Below, in pieces: positions 1 through 8,125 of a stretch of 64,000 nucleotides of DNA. This DNA comes from an uncultured Clostridia bacterium. GTDB lineage: Bacteria > Bacillota > Clostridia > Christensenellales > Borkfalkiaceae. Location of the stretch: NCBI GenBank assembly GCA_934254825.1, contig CAKQMB010000001.1, positions 62,001 through 126,000 on the forward strand, read 5' to 3'. The notes beneath the pieces are model-generated. The model worked only from the letters and a program-made list of their open reading frames with translations, searched no databases and was not told the origin of the DNA. Positions within the stretch are counted from its first letter, which is position 1. Each line of letters starts with the position of its first letter. A program made the translations under genes and the position numbers.

Positions 1-3000
1 ACTTTTCCGCCGCCGTTGCCTACTTTAACGGTAAGCGACCTGACAGCCGACTGATAGAACGCGCCCTCTTTGACGGAATTGTTTTCGCCGAGAGTTATCG
101 TCGCGTTTCCGATACCCGAACCTCTGAACGCGTACTCGCCGATTTCGGTTGCGTATTCGAGGTTTTTGATCGTAAGCGTTTTGTACTTCATAACGCCGTT
201 TTCGTCCGTTCCGTCGTATGCGGTGAACGCGAAAGCGTAATTACCGATCTTGACTCTTCCGTTGTCGGGAAGGGTTACCGAAGTAAGATCGACGCATTCT
301 TCGAACGCGAAGTCTCCGATAACGGCATCGGGATTTTTGATCGTGAGCGATTTTATGTTCGTGCCGCTGAACGCGCCCGAACCTATCGTTTCGACTTCGG
401 AGCCGACCGTGTAGCTGTTGTAGTTTCCGGCGATTGCGGCAAGGTAAATCGTTTTGCCGTCCTTGGAAACAAGAAGTTTTCCTCCGTCCGAAGTTTTATA
501 ATTGTTGTTTGCCGAATTTACGACGAACGAAGATACTTTCGAGCCTTTGAAAGACGAACCCTGAACCGAAACGAGCTTGGTCGTTTTTCCGAAGACTATC
601 GAAGCGAGTTTGCTGTTAAGAATTCCCGCGCCGAGCTTGGAAGAACGGTTGATAAGCGTTTTGTCCGTCGGATCCATATAGAAGCAGTAGCTTCCTATCG
701 AAGTTTCGCCTTCGGGAAGAGTGAATTTTTCAAGCCCCGTTGCGTTATAGAATACCTGTTCGTCGAACTTTTTGATAGTCACGCCGTCCGCCACGGAGAA
801 GTTTTTAAGCGAAACGCATCTCGAAAACGCGCCGACGCCTACGTTCAAAAGCGACTTCTCTATTTTAACGTCCGTAAGATAATAGCAATTCGCGAAGCAG
901 TATGCGGGGATTTCCGTTCTTTCGTAAATCGTTACCGATTTCAGACCCGAGTTTGCGAACATTGCCATGGAAAGCTTGGTGTGTCCGTCCTCGTTCATCT
1001 TGACTTCGGTAAGGTTTTCGCAAGCCTGGAACACGCTGTTACCCGTGTTGCGGAGGTTTTTGAGGTTTACCGTTTTAAGAGATTTACAACCCTCGAAAGC
1101 AAGTTCGCCGATCGCGTAAACGTTGTCGAGATCGATTTTTTCGAGTTTCTCGCACTTTCTGAACGCCTGCGCGCCGATAACGATCGCTTCTTTGTTGAGT
1201 TTGCCTTCTACCGCGTTGCCGTTTCCGTCCGACTCGCCTATCTTAACGAGCTTTCTGTCGCCCGCGAAAGCAAATTCTCTTATATACTTGACCGTCGACG
1301 GAAGAACGACTTCTTCGAGTTCGGGACAGTTATAGAAAGCGTATTTCTGAATTTCTTCGACGCCTTCGGGAATAATTACTTTCTTTATTTCCTTGTTGCT
1401 CGAAGGAACTTTGTTGGAATCGTAATCGTCGTCTTCGAGGATTACGTTTCTGTCGGTCGTGTAAAGACAGAACGCGAACGAACCGATATAAATAATACCT
1501 TCGTCGTCGGGAATTTCGACGACGTGATTTTCGTCGCCCGTGCCTTTATACGCGACAAGCGTTCTGTTTTCGATTACGAACGGACTCTTTACCGTTATTT
1601 TGACCGAAGCCGTTATCTTCGAGGTTTCGCCCGTCGTTTTGTCTTTCGCGACAAGCGTTATACGGGAGGAACCTTCCGCAACCGCCTCGACGAGACCGTC
1701 CGCGCTTACTCTTACTTTATCGGTATTGCCCGAGGAATAAGAAAGTTCGTATCTGTCGGCGACGTACCAGGGTTTTATCTGCTCGTAAAGCCTTACGCTT
1801 TCGCCCGGGTACATCTGAATTTCGCCGTCCGTCGCGTTGATATAGTTTATATCGCCCGTACTTCCGATATCGCTCGTCTGAGCGGCTTTGGAATAAGCGA
1901 AGACCGTTTCGAAACGGGAGAATTTCATAGACTGAATTTTCTCGTTTACGGACGCTTTCACGCCCGCCGTCGACAACGCTTCGGCAACTATTTCGCTTTC
2001 GGAAGAGGATTTCGCGTTGATTATCAGTACCGCCTGATTTCCCTCGTATTTTTCCGTTACGGTGACCGTCGCTCTGCCCGGTTTTTTAACCTTTAAAAGT
2101 CCCTGATTGACTTCCACGATATCCTCGTTGGAAGAAGTCCAGACAAGGTGGCTGAGATATTCCGCGTTTTCTCTGTTTTCGCCGACGGTTTCGTCCGCGG
2201 TATAGAGATACTGAATAAGATCTACCATTTCGCCCTCGACAACGGGAAGAACCAGAAGCTCGGAGCTGTCCTTTTCACCCGTTCTCGTGAACTTGAATTC
2301 GCCTTTCGTTCCCGGGAGCTGACACAAATATATATTGGAGTTCAACGCGTAATCGTCAATAGAGAACGCAAGCGCGTTGGGGATTATAGCGTCGTTGAAG
2401 ATATCGTCGAGATAATCGGTTATCTCGAAGCTTACCGCCGTATCTCCGCCCTTGACCGCATTGGAAACGGGTATGGGGTTCTTCGTGAGGAAAGTGTAAC
2501 TCGAACTCGAAGTGAATATGATAGGCGTTATCGACATCGCGTACTGGTTGTCGTAAACGACCATATCGATATAATATCTGTCTTTCTTGGCTACCGAGTC
2601 GTATTCCTTTCTGTAACTTACTTCTCTTAAAACGGGCGCTTCGTTATCCATCGTGAAATCGAAAGAATAACTGTTGCGTTTGTTGTTCGCCGCGCCGCCG
2701 TCGCCGTAATCGAGTTCGCCTTTCATTTCGAAGGTGTACTCGCGGTTGTTGATAAGTTTAAGCGCGCTCGAATCGAGTTTTAAGTAATCGTAATACGGCA
2801 ACGGACTTCCGCCCTGCGAGAACGATTTCAAAGCGTTGTGATCGACGTGGCTCCAAAGCGTTTCGCCCGTGACTTTGTCGGTAAGCGTGAAGTTCATATG
2901 CTTCGCGCCTCTCAAAAGTCCGGCTAAAACTACGGAAATACCGTCGATCGCGCCGAGCGTGTCGGAAATCGCTATCTTATCCTCGGTTGCGGGGATCTCG

Positions 3001-5909
3001 CCGTATTTGCTCGTATCGATATCGTAAAGATAAGTTCCGAGCGGTATCATATAGTTATAGAAATATTTACCGTAAGGCGTAGTCGCGTAATAATCGGCTT
3101 TTACCTTATCGTCATCGTCGATCGACGGATCGTGAGCCGTCGTTTCGACCTCGTAATAGGTCTTGTCGAACATCGGAGCTTCCGTCCAGTCGCCGTAGAA
3201 AGCAAGGAACGGAGCGTTCAGACTTACGTCGTTTTTGTTTTCGTTTATAAGTTTAACGAAGCCTTCGACGTACATTCCGTAAGGGAATCTGTCGTCGATA
3301 TACTTCTTGTCCGCGGAAGTAAGCGTGTAAGTTACCTTAACTTTTACTTTGTTCCAGTCGTTGGCGTCCGTTCCCGCGGCGTTTCCGCCTACGGTTATCT
3401 TGTTGCCGTCGACCTTTCCGTTTCCGCCGACAAATTCGACTTTTACGTTTCCGCCGAGAATGTACGGGGTTTCCGCAACGTGCTTATCGTCGGAAGTGGA
3501 AACGCTTTCGGTCATTCCCACGAGCGAAAGATCGTAAACGAGATCGCTCGTTCCCATATTGACTACGTTGAAGTTCATCTCGTAAACACCCGTTCTCTTC
3601 GGATCGTCTTTAAGTTCCAGCTTCGTTCTGTCCGAACCGTCGACGGTTATATAACCTTTCGTCGTGGTCGTTCTGCCGATATCCGCAAGACCCGCGCCCT
3701 GCTTTCTCGGAGAATACGGGTTGTTTTCCTCGTTTATCGCAATGCCCGCGGTGGACATCATAAGCTGATTTGCAAGGTTTTTGATTTGTTTTGCGTCAAG
3801 TTCCGATCCGTAGTTGTCTTTAAGATACTGACGGATAAGAACGACTATTCCGCAAAGGTTGGGGCAAGCCATCGAAGTTCCCGAAAGTTTGCCGTATCTG
3901 TACTCGTCTCCGTCTCTGCCGGGGATAGCCGACATTATGTTGCCGCCGTGAGCGGTGATTTCGGGTTTTATTCCGAGCGAAGGAGTGGGACCCCAGCTCG
4001 AGAAATCCGACATAAACGGACCTGCGAGATATTCGGAATTTATATAGATCGAGCCTACGGATTTTTTGGCAAGCTCTCTTCCGTCGTCTTTGGAAACGGA
4101 GATCGTCGGGATATGCCAGGTGTTACCCATCGACATCGAGATATCGCCGTCTATATTATTGTAAATGATACACGCGATCGCGCCGTAAGAAGCCGCGACG
4201 TGCGCTTTGTCTTCGAAACTGTTGTAACCTCTTTCGACAAGGACGAATTTGCCTGCGAGAACTTTCTTCTTCTCGTTTTCGTCGTCCATATCCGCGCCGG
4301 GGTTTTTCGTTTTGTATTCGTTTACAAATCCGCTGTAACAAATATCGTCGCCCGAACCCGATACCGTAACGTACTGGAATTCGTTATCGCCCGAATGCAA
4401 CGGCGTGCCGAGTTCGTTAAGATAAGCGACGAGTTCTTCGTAAAACTTGTTCTGCTCGATTTTTTGAAGATCGCTCGATTCGTTATAGAAGAACATCTTT
4501 CCGTCGCTCGTTTTGATATAACGCGAGCGTTCTCCGCTGATCGACGCTACGGACAAAGCCGCGTCGTAAGTGGAGGGAGATCCGACCGTTCCCGAATCGG
4601 GGTTGGTTACGAAGTTGGTGTTACCCTGCGCGCCGCCGAAGCCCGCGCTGTAACTGTTGCTCGCCGCGGTTATAAGGCTTATGCCGCTGTCGTTTATCGC
4701 GTCGTAAACTTTTGCCACGTTCGGCTTTTCGTCATCGTCGTCGCACTCTCTCGCAAATCCGCAGGAAGTTCCGAGCGACATGTTGATCGCGTCGACTCCG
4801 AGCTTTACCGCGTCTTCGAGGGCGGCGATTATATCTTCGGTCTTTCCGCCGCTGTCAAGATCGGGGAAAACCTTCATTAAAACAAGCTGCGTGTCGGGAG
4901 CGATACCGTGGATCACTTCGTCGTAACCCGCGATAATGCCCGCGACGTGCGTTCCGTGTTCGCTGTCGTAAGGGAATACGTCGGGATCTTTATCCGCGTA
5001 ATCGTAAACGTAAGGAATTTTATCGCTGTACCATACGTCTTTTACCTGCAATCCGCTCGTGGTGTTGCCGGCGTTGAGCGTATCGAGCTTTACTGCGGAC
5101 TCCGCCGCGCCTTTGACGTAAAGTTCGCTCTGGCTCGACGATTTGGTTATTACGAGTTTATCTTCTTTTCCCGTATAATCGCGGTCGAAAACCCTGTGGC
5201 TCATATCGAAACCGGAGTCGAGTACGGCGGTTACCGTTCCGAGACCGGTATATCCGCTCTCGTTTTTATAAATACCCGTTTCCTCGTAAATGTCGACGAC
5301 GTTCAGAGGAACGTCGCTTGCGTCCGACATCTGCTCTTCCACTTTGTTGTAAGTATCGGAAAGCGCAGCCGATTTAACGCCGACCGTATTTTCTATCGCT
5401 TCGAGGTTTCCGTAAACGGTGTTTACCGCCACGGCGTTTAAAACGGTGGTGTAAGAATATTCCACGCCCGTTATAAGCCCTTTTTCGGTAAGCGTCGAAA
5501 CGACTTCGTTCTGTCTTCTCACGTTTTCGGCGGTCTGAACGACGCCCGAGAATGTTTCCGCATATTCGGATACCGTTTTAGCCGTGGTTTTGCCCGCGTT
5601 GAACGTTTCGATAAGCGAGTCGCCCTCGACGGATATCAGAACGACTACTTCGTCCGTGTCCTTATATCCTCCGTTTTCGATCAGATACTGCGCTTTGATT
5701 TGCGACATGACCTGATCCTGCGTGAGCTTATCGCCGTATTTCACCACGTTAAGCGCGGTCGACGATCCGTCTCCCGTAATCGGTGCGGTCGTTTCCGTTT
5801 TCGACGGCTCGCGAACGGAATCGTTCTTTGCTACCGACGAAAACGCCGCCCCTAAAAGCGAGAGTGACGTCAACAACGCGGTTAATGCCGAAATAATCTT
5901 GATTCGCAT
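1..5909 (-). CDS. Cell-surface subtilisin-like (S8) serine protease with PA insert, Big_2 and BspA-like leucine-rich repeats; C-terminus beyond window
   Basis: More than 1969 residues are visible and the frame is open to the left edge, so the C-terminus is missing. The start follows a good ribosome binding site (AAGGAG) and opens with a signal peptide (MRIKIISALTALLTSLSLLG). The S8 triad reads D231 in AVLDSGFD, H318 in EHGTHVAG and S679 in SGTSMACP. Between His and Ser sits a PA-type insert (about residues 480-580), the layout of lactocepin/C5a-peptidase-type cell-envelope proteases. After the catalytic part come beta-rich domains, a Big_2-like segment near residue 1260 (VKKPGRATVTVTEKYEG), then many BspA-type repeats from about residue 1400 (IGSFAF, IGELAFEGC, VGAFSRC). 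It probably digests or binds host or dietary protein outside the cell. Substrate and anchor type cannot be read here. It has its own promoter and a leader of about 310 nt. Confidence 0.93.
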   Translation of the reverse strand, partial: MRIKIISALTALLTSLSLLGAAFSSVAKNDSVREPSKTETTAPITGDGSSTALNVVKYGDKLTQDQVMSQIKAQYLIENGGYKDTDEVVVLISVEGDSLIETFNAGKTTAKTVSEYAETFSGVVQTAENVRRQNEVVSTLTEKGLITGVEYSYTTVLNAVAVNTVYGNLEAIENTVGVKSAALSDTYNKVEEQMSDASDVPLNVVDIYEETGIYKNESGYTGLGTVTAVLDSGFDMSHRVFDRDYTGKEDKLVITKSSSQSELYVKGAAESAVKLDTLNAGNTTSGLQVKDVWYSDKIPYVYDYADKDPDVFPYDSEHGTHVAGIIAGYDEVIHGIAPDTQLVLMKVFPDLDSGGKTEDIIAALEDAVKLGVDAINMSLGTSCGFARECDDDDEKPNVAKVYDAINDSGISLITAASNSYSAGFGGAQGNTNFVTNPDSGTVGSPSTYDAALSVASISGERSRYIKTSDGKMFFYNESSDLQKIEQNKFYEELVAYLNELGTPLHSGDNEFQYVTVSGSGDDICYSGFVNEYKTKNPGADMDDENEKKKVLAGKFVLVERGYNSFEDKAHVAASYGAIACIIYNNIDGDISMSMGNTWHIPTISVSKDDGRELAKKSVGSIYINSEYLAGPFMSDFSSWGPTPSLGIKPEITAHGGNIMSAIPGRDGDEYRYGKLSGTSMACPNLCGIVVLIRQYLKDNYGSELDAKQIKNLANQLMMSTAGIAINEENNPYSPRKQGAGLADIGRTTTTKGYITVDGSDRTKLELKDDPKRTGVYEMNFNVVNMGTSDLVYDLSLVGMTESVSTSDDKHVAETPYILGGNVKVEFVGGNGKVDGNKITVGGNAAGTDANDWNKVKVKVTYTLTSADKKYIDDRFPYGMYVEGFVKLINENKNDVSLNAPFLAFYGDWTEAPMFDKTYYEVETTAHDPSIDDDDKVKADYYATTPYGKYFYNYMIPLGTYLYDIDTSKYGEIPATEDKIAISDTLGAIDGISVVLAGLLRGAKHMNFTLTDKVTGETLWSHVDHNALKSFSQGGSPLPYYDYLKLDSSALKLINNREYTFEMKGELDYGDGGAANNKRNSYSFDFTMDNEAPVLREVSYRKEYDSVAKKDRYYIDMVVYDNQYAMSITPIIFTSSSSYTFLTKNPIPVSNAVKGGDTAVSFEITDYLDDIFNDAIIPNALAFSIDDYALNSNIYLCQLPGTKGEFKFTRTGEKDSSELLVLPVVEGEMVDLIQYLYTADETVGENRENAEYLSHLVWTSSNEDIVEVNQGLLKVKKPGRATVTVTEKYEGNQAVLIINAKSSSESEIVAEALSTAGVKASVNEKIQSMKFSRFETVFAYSKAAQTSDIGSTGDINYINATDGEIQMYPGESVRLYEQIKPWYVADRYELSYSSGNTDKVRVSADGLVEAVAEGSSRITLVAKDKTTGETSKITASVKITVKSPFVIENRTLVAYKGTGDENHVVEIPDDEGIIYIGSFAFCLYTTDRNVILEDDDYDSNKVPSSNKEIKKVIIPEGVEEIQKYAFYNCPELEEVVLPSTVKYIREFAFAGDRKLVKIGESDGNGNAVEGKLNKEAIVIGAQAFRKCEKLEKIDLDNVYAIGELAFEGCKSLKTVNLKNLRNTGNSVFQACENLTEVKMNEDGHTKLSMAMFANSGLKSVTIYERTEIPAYCFANCYYLTDVKIEKSLLNVGVGAFSRCVSLKNFSVADGVTIKKFDEQVFYNATGLEKFTLPEGETSIGSYCFYMDPTDKTLINRSSKLGAGILNSKLASIVFGKTTKLVSVQGSSFKGSKVSSFVVNSANNNYKTSDGGKLLVSKDGKTIYLAAIAGNYNSYTVGSEVETIGSGAFSGTNIKSLTIKNPDAVIGDFAFEECVDLTSVTLPDNGRVKIGNYAFAFTAYDGTDENGVMKYKTLTIKNLEYATEIGEYAFRGSGIGNATITLGENNSVKEGAFYQSAVRSLTVKVGNGGGK

Positions 5910-6044
5910 TTTGTCTCCTTTTGTCCTTTTGTCTTTGTCCTACATATAATCTGTCTTATAATCTATGCCAGCCAAGAAGCCAGCCAGGAATAATCCGCAT
6001 CCGGCTCGCAATTCGTCCGGAGAGATACCCGTTATTTAGCCATT

Positions 6045-6066
6045 TAGCCGCAGGTGATTGCGTTCG
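6045..6066. repeat. 22-bp element shared with the leader of the M6-like protease gene
   Basis: The + strand here matches the complement of 10277-10298 at 20 of 22 positions (core GATTGCGTTCG). Both lie 35-160 bp upstream of a secreted protease gene on the - strand, but in opposite orientation relative to the gene. The function is unknown; a regulator site or a remnant of a shared repeat are both possible. Confidence 0.4.
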
Positions 6067-6230
6067 ATCGCGTGGTTCGTCTGTCCGCCGGAAACAAAGT
6101 CTGCCTAAGCAAAACAGAAACGACGGTACGATACCCGACCGAAACCGAAATTTATGCAGATTGCGGAAACACTACGCATTACAATTATAAAATAAGTTTA
6201 TAAAACGAAATGCATAAATTTCCATTTGAT

Positions 6231-6259
6231 ATGGTATCACAAATCGCATTCTTTGTCAA
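6231..6259 (-). promoter_or_regulatory. Sigma-A-type promoter of the S8 protease gene
   Basis: On the - strand, -35 TTGACA (6254-6259), a 17-bp spacer, and -10 TACCAT (6231-6236). It predicts a transcript starting near 6224 with a leader of about 310 nt before the start codon. The rest of 6260-6556 is AT-rich and shows no gene. Confidence 0.7.
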
Positions 6260-6556
6260 ATATATATGTTTTTTGCATTATTTATCAATTTTTATAAGTG
6301 ATATAAGTTTTTTTTATGGTTTTTAGGCTTAAAAATGTATAATTTACTGCATAATATACCATAAAAAATGAATAAAATATCACTGCTCAAACCCCGCCGA
6401 AGTGAGCGTTTTATCGTTTACGGGTAATATGCCGCGATTTACTCAAATCAAACACATTAACTACTTAAAAACCCGACAAAACCCGTTTCGAGCTATCTGC
6501 CGCAAAATATATCGGTTTCAAGCGTCCGCATATGAGCAAATGTTCACCCGAGCAAA

Positions 6557-6607
6557 AAAAATATATCCGCGCTTGCTTTTTAAAAATATATCCACGCTTG
6601 CTTTTTA
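6557..6607. repeat. 25-bp tandem duplication reaching into a promoter
   Basis: Two copies of a 25-26 bp unit with core TATATCCxCGCTTGCTTTTT differ at one position. The second copy supplies the -35 box of the downstream DUF1294 gene. Confidence 0.8.
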
Positions 6608-6626
6608 ACGGAAAAGATGCTATAAT
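6598..6626 (+). promoter_or_regulatory. Promoter of the DUF1294 gene, possibly giving a leaderless mRNA
   Basis: -35 TTGCTT (6598-6603), 17-bp spacer, -10 TATAAT (6621-6626). The start codon is at 6633, only 6 nt after the -10 box, so transcription should begin at or next to the ATG. No ribosome binding site is present. Confidence 0.7.
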
Positions 6627-6632
6627 CGAAGT

Positions 6633-6923
6633 ATGTACAAAAATCTTTTGATTTTGTTTGCCGTTTACCTTGCGGCAATGAGTTTCATAACGTTTTTCGT
6701 TTATCTTGCGGATAAGAAAAAAGCCGAAAAAGGCAAATACAGAACGCCCGAAAAGGTTCTGCTTGCCCTATCGTTTTTCGGCGGAGCCTGCGGCGCGGCG
6801 ATCGCAATGAAGCTTTGCCGCCACAAAACGCAGAAAAAGTATTTCGCGGGTACTGCCGCTTTCGGGCTTATCTGGCAGATTGCCCTGCTTTGCTTTTTAA
6901 TCTTAAAGGCTTTAAGCGCGTGA
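6633..6923 (+). CDS. DUF1294 family small membrane protein
   Basis: This 96-residue protein has an N-terminal membrane helix (about 4-25), a cationic stretch (KKKAEKGKYRTPE), a Gly/Ala-rich helix (about 47-62: FFGGACGAAIAMKL), the family signature RHKTQKKYF, and a C-terminal helix (about 75-93). That pattern and length fit DUF1294, whose biochemical role is not established. The assigned start directly follows the promoter without a Shine-Dalgarno. The next in-frame Met is at codon 16 and would cut off part of the first helix, so the first ATG is preferred. It is monocistronic between divergent and convergent neighbours. Confidence 0.85.
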   Translation: MYKNLLILFAVYLAAMSFITFFVYLADKKKAEKGKYRTPEKVLLALSFFGGACGAAIAMKLCRHKTQKKYFAGTAAFGLIWQIALLCFLILKALSA

Positions 6924-6988
6924 AAAGCGCCTCTTAAAGATTTTAAGCGCGTGAAAAATGTCGATTATTGCGCCGCAAAATTCGACGT

Positions 6989-7002
6989 TAATCGACTTAT
7001 AG
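6989..7002 (-). repeat. Copy 1 of dispersed 14-bp word CTATAAGTCGATTA
   Basis: Perfect copy on the - strand, intergenic, downstream of the DUF1294 gene. It extends to TAATCGACTTATAGGCGG on the + strand, identical over 18 bp to the complement of the copy before truA (13233-13250). Confidence 0.85.
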
Positions 7003-7078
7003 GCGGGTTTTTATAAAAATCAAGCCCGCAAAACCGACGCAAGCGGTCACCGACTGCGCGCCCATAAAATCATACGGG

Positions 7079-7098
7079 CAATCACCGATCGCCCGCTT
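7079..7098. repeat. Partial copy of a GATCGCCCGC hairpin repeat
   Basis: The 18 bases 7081-7098 (ATCACCGATCGCCCGCTT) recur exactly at 35603-35620, where they form the loop and right arm of the radA terminator. Here the left arm carries substitutions, so the hairpin is imperfect. Confidence 0.5.
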
Positions 7099-7133
7099 AT
7101 ATAGTCAGCTTATATAGTAAAAATAACGCACGC

Positions 7134-7182
7134 AAAAAGCGACTACCCGTACTACTTTTTCGGATAGTCGCTTTTATTTTTT
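7134..7182. terminator. Bidirectional intrinsic terminator
   Basis: Arms AAAAGCGACTA (7135-7145) and TAGTCGCTTTT (7165-7175), followed by T-rich sequence on the + strand and A-rich sequence on its left. It can end the DUF1294 transcript from the left and the EamA transcript from the right. Confidence 0.8.
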
Positions 7183-7193
7183 CATTATTACGA

Positions 7194-8108
7194 TCACACG
7201 TTGACAAGCATCAGAAGAGTTCCCGCAACGATCAGTATAAGTCCTATCAAAGCTTTTAAAGAAAGCTTTTCTTTGAACACAAAGAAAGAAAACGCGATCG
7301 TAACGAGAATGCTGAGTTTGTCGATAGGAACGACAACGCTTGCAAGTCCGTCGTGAAGAGCCTTATAATAACAAAACCAGGACGCGCCCGTAGTTATTCC
7401 GGAAAGGCAGATAAAACCGAGTTCTTTACCCGAGATCCCGTGAATATATTTCGTCTTTCCCGTTGCGAACACAACCACCCACGACATTACGAGGACGACC
7501 GCGTTACGAATCATCGTTCCGAGGTTGGACTCCGTTCCCGAAATTCCGATTTTACCGAGAATGGAAGTGAGCGCGGCGAAAACCGCAGACAAAACCGCAT
7601 AGAAAAGCCACGATTTTTTGGTTTTCTTTTCCTCACCCGTCGCCGCAGAAGCCGTCGTTGCCGTTGCGGTTGAATTTTCGCTGTCGGCATGTTTTTTCTC
7701 GATCATAAGGAAAGTTCCCGCCGCAATCAGAACGACGCATATTCCTTTCAGCCATGAAATCGGCTCGCCGAGAATTATAAACGCGAGAAGAATGGTTAAA
7801 ACCGTACTCGACTTATCGATCGGAACGACCTTGTTCACATCGCCCGTTTGAAGCGCGCGGAAATAACACAGCCACGACGCGCCCGTCGCAACGCCCGACA
7901 AAATGAGAAATATCCATGTTTTTGCGGAAATCGAAGTTATTTCGCCCATCGATCCGACGATAATAACAAGGATTACCGACATCGGAAGAATCACAAGCGT
8001 TCTGATCGCCGTCGCAACGGTGGAATCGGTGTTTTTGATACCGCATTTTGCAAGTATCGAGGTTACGCCTGCGAAAAACGCAGACCCGACTGCAAACAAA
8101 ACCCACAT
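7194..8108 (-). CDS. EamA-family (DMT superfamily) transporter
   Basis: The 304-residue protein has two homologous EamA halves of about 140 residues, each with five predicted membrane helices. Repeated family signatures are TGASWLCYFRALQTGDVNKVVPIDKSS in the first half and its counterpart TGASWFCYYKALHDG..SVVVPIDKLS in the second. A charged cytoplasmic linker (about residues 138-165, EKKHADSEN...EEKKTKK) separates the halves. It is likely a drug/metabolite-type exporter in the cytoplasmic membrane; the substrate cannot be read. The start has a good Shine-Dalgarno (AGAAGGG). It begins 17 bp after the M6-like protease gene and is probably co-transcribed with it. Confidence 0.9.
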   Translation of the reverse strand: MWVLFAVGSAFFAGVTSILAKCGIKNTDSTVATAIRTLVILPMSVILVIIVGSMGEITSISAKTWIFLILSGVATGASWLCYFRALQTGDVNKVVPIDKSSTVLTILLAFIILGEPISWLKGICVVLIAAGTFLMIEKKHADSENSTATATTASAATGEEKKTKKSWLFYAVLSAVFAALTSILGKIGISGTESNLGTMIRNAVVLVMSWVVVFATGKTKYIHGISGKELGFICLSGITTGASWFCYYKALHDGLASVVVPIDKLSILVTIAFSFFVFKEKLSLKALIGLILIVAGTLLMLVNV

Positions 8109-8125
8109 TTTTTTATCCCTTCTTT

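Noticed and set aside
981..4880. Long + strand frames (981-2096 and 3132-4880) in the first 5 kb
   Set aside because: They lie opposite the S8 protease gene, lack domains or ribosome binding sites, and are rich in Arg/Phe/Val as expected from antisense of its codons.
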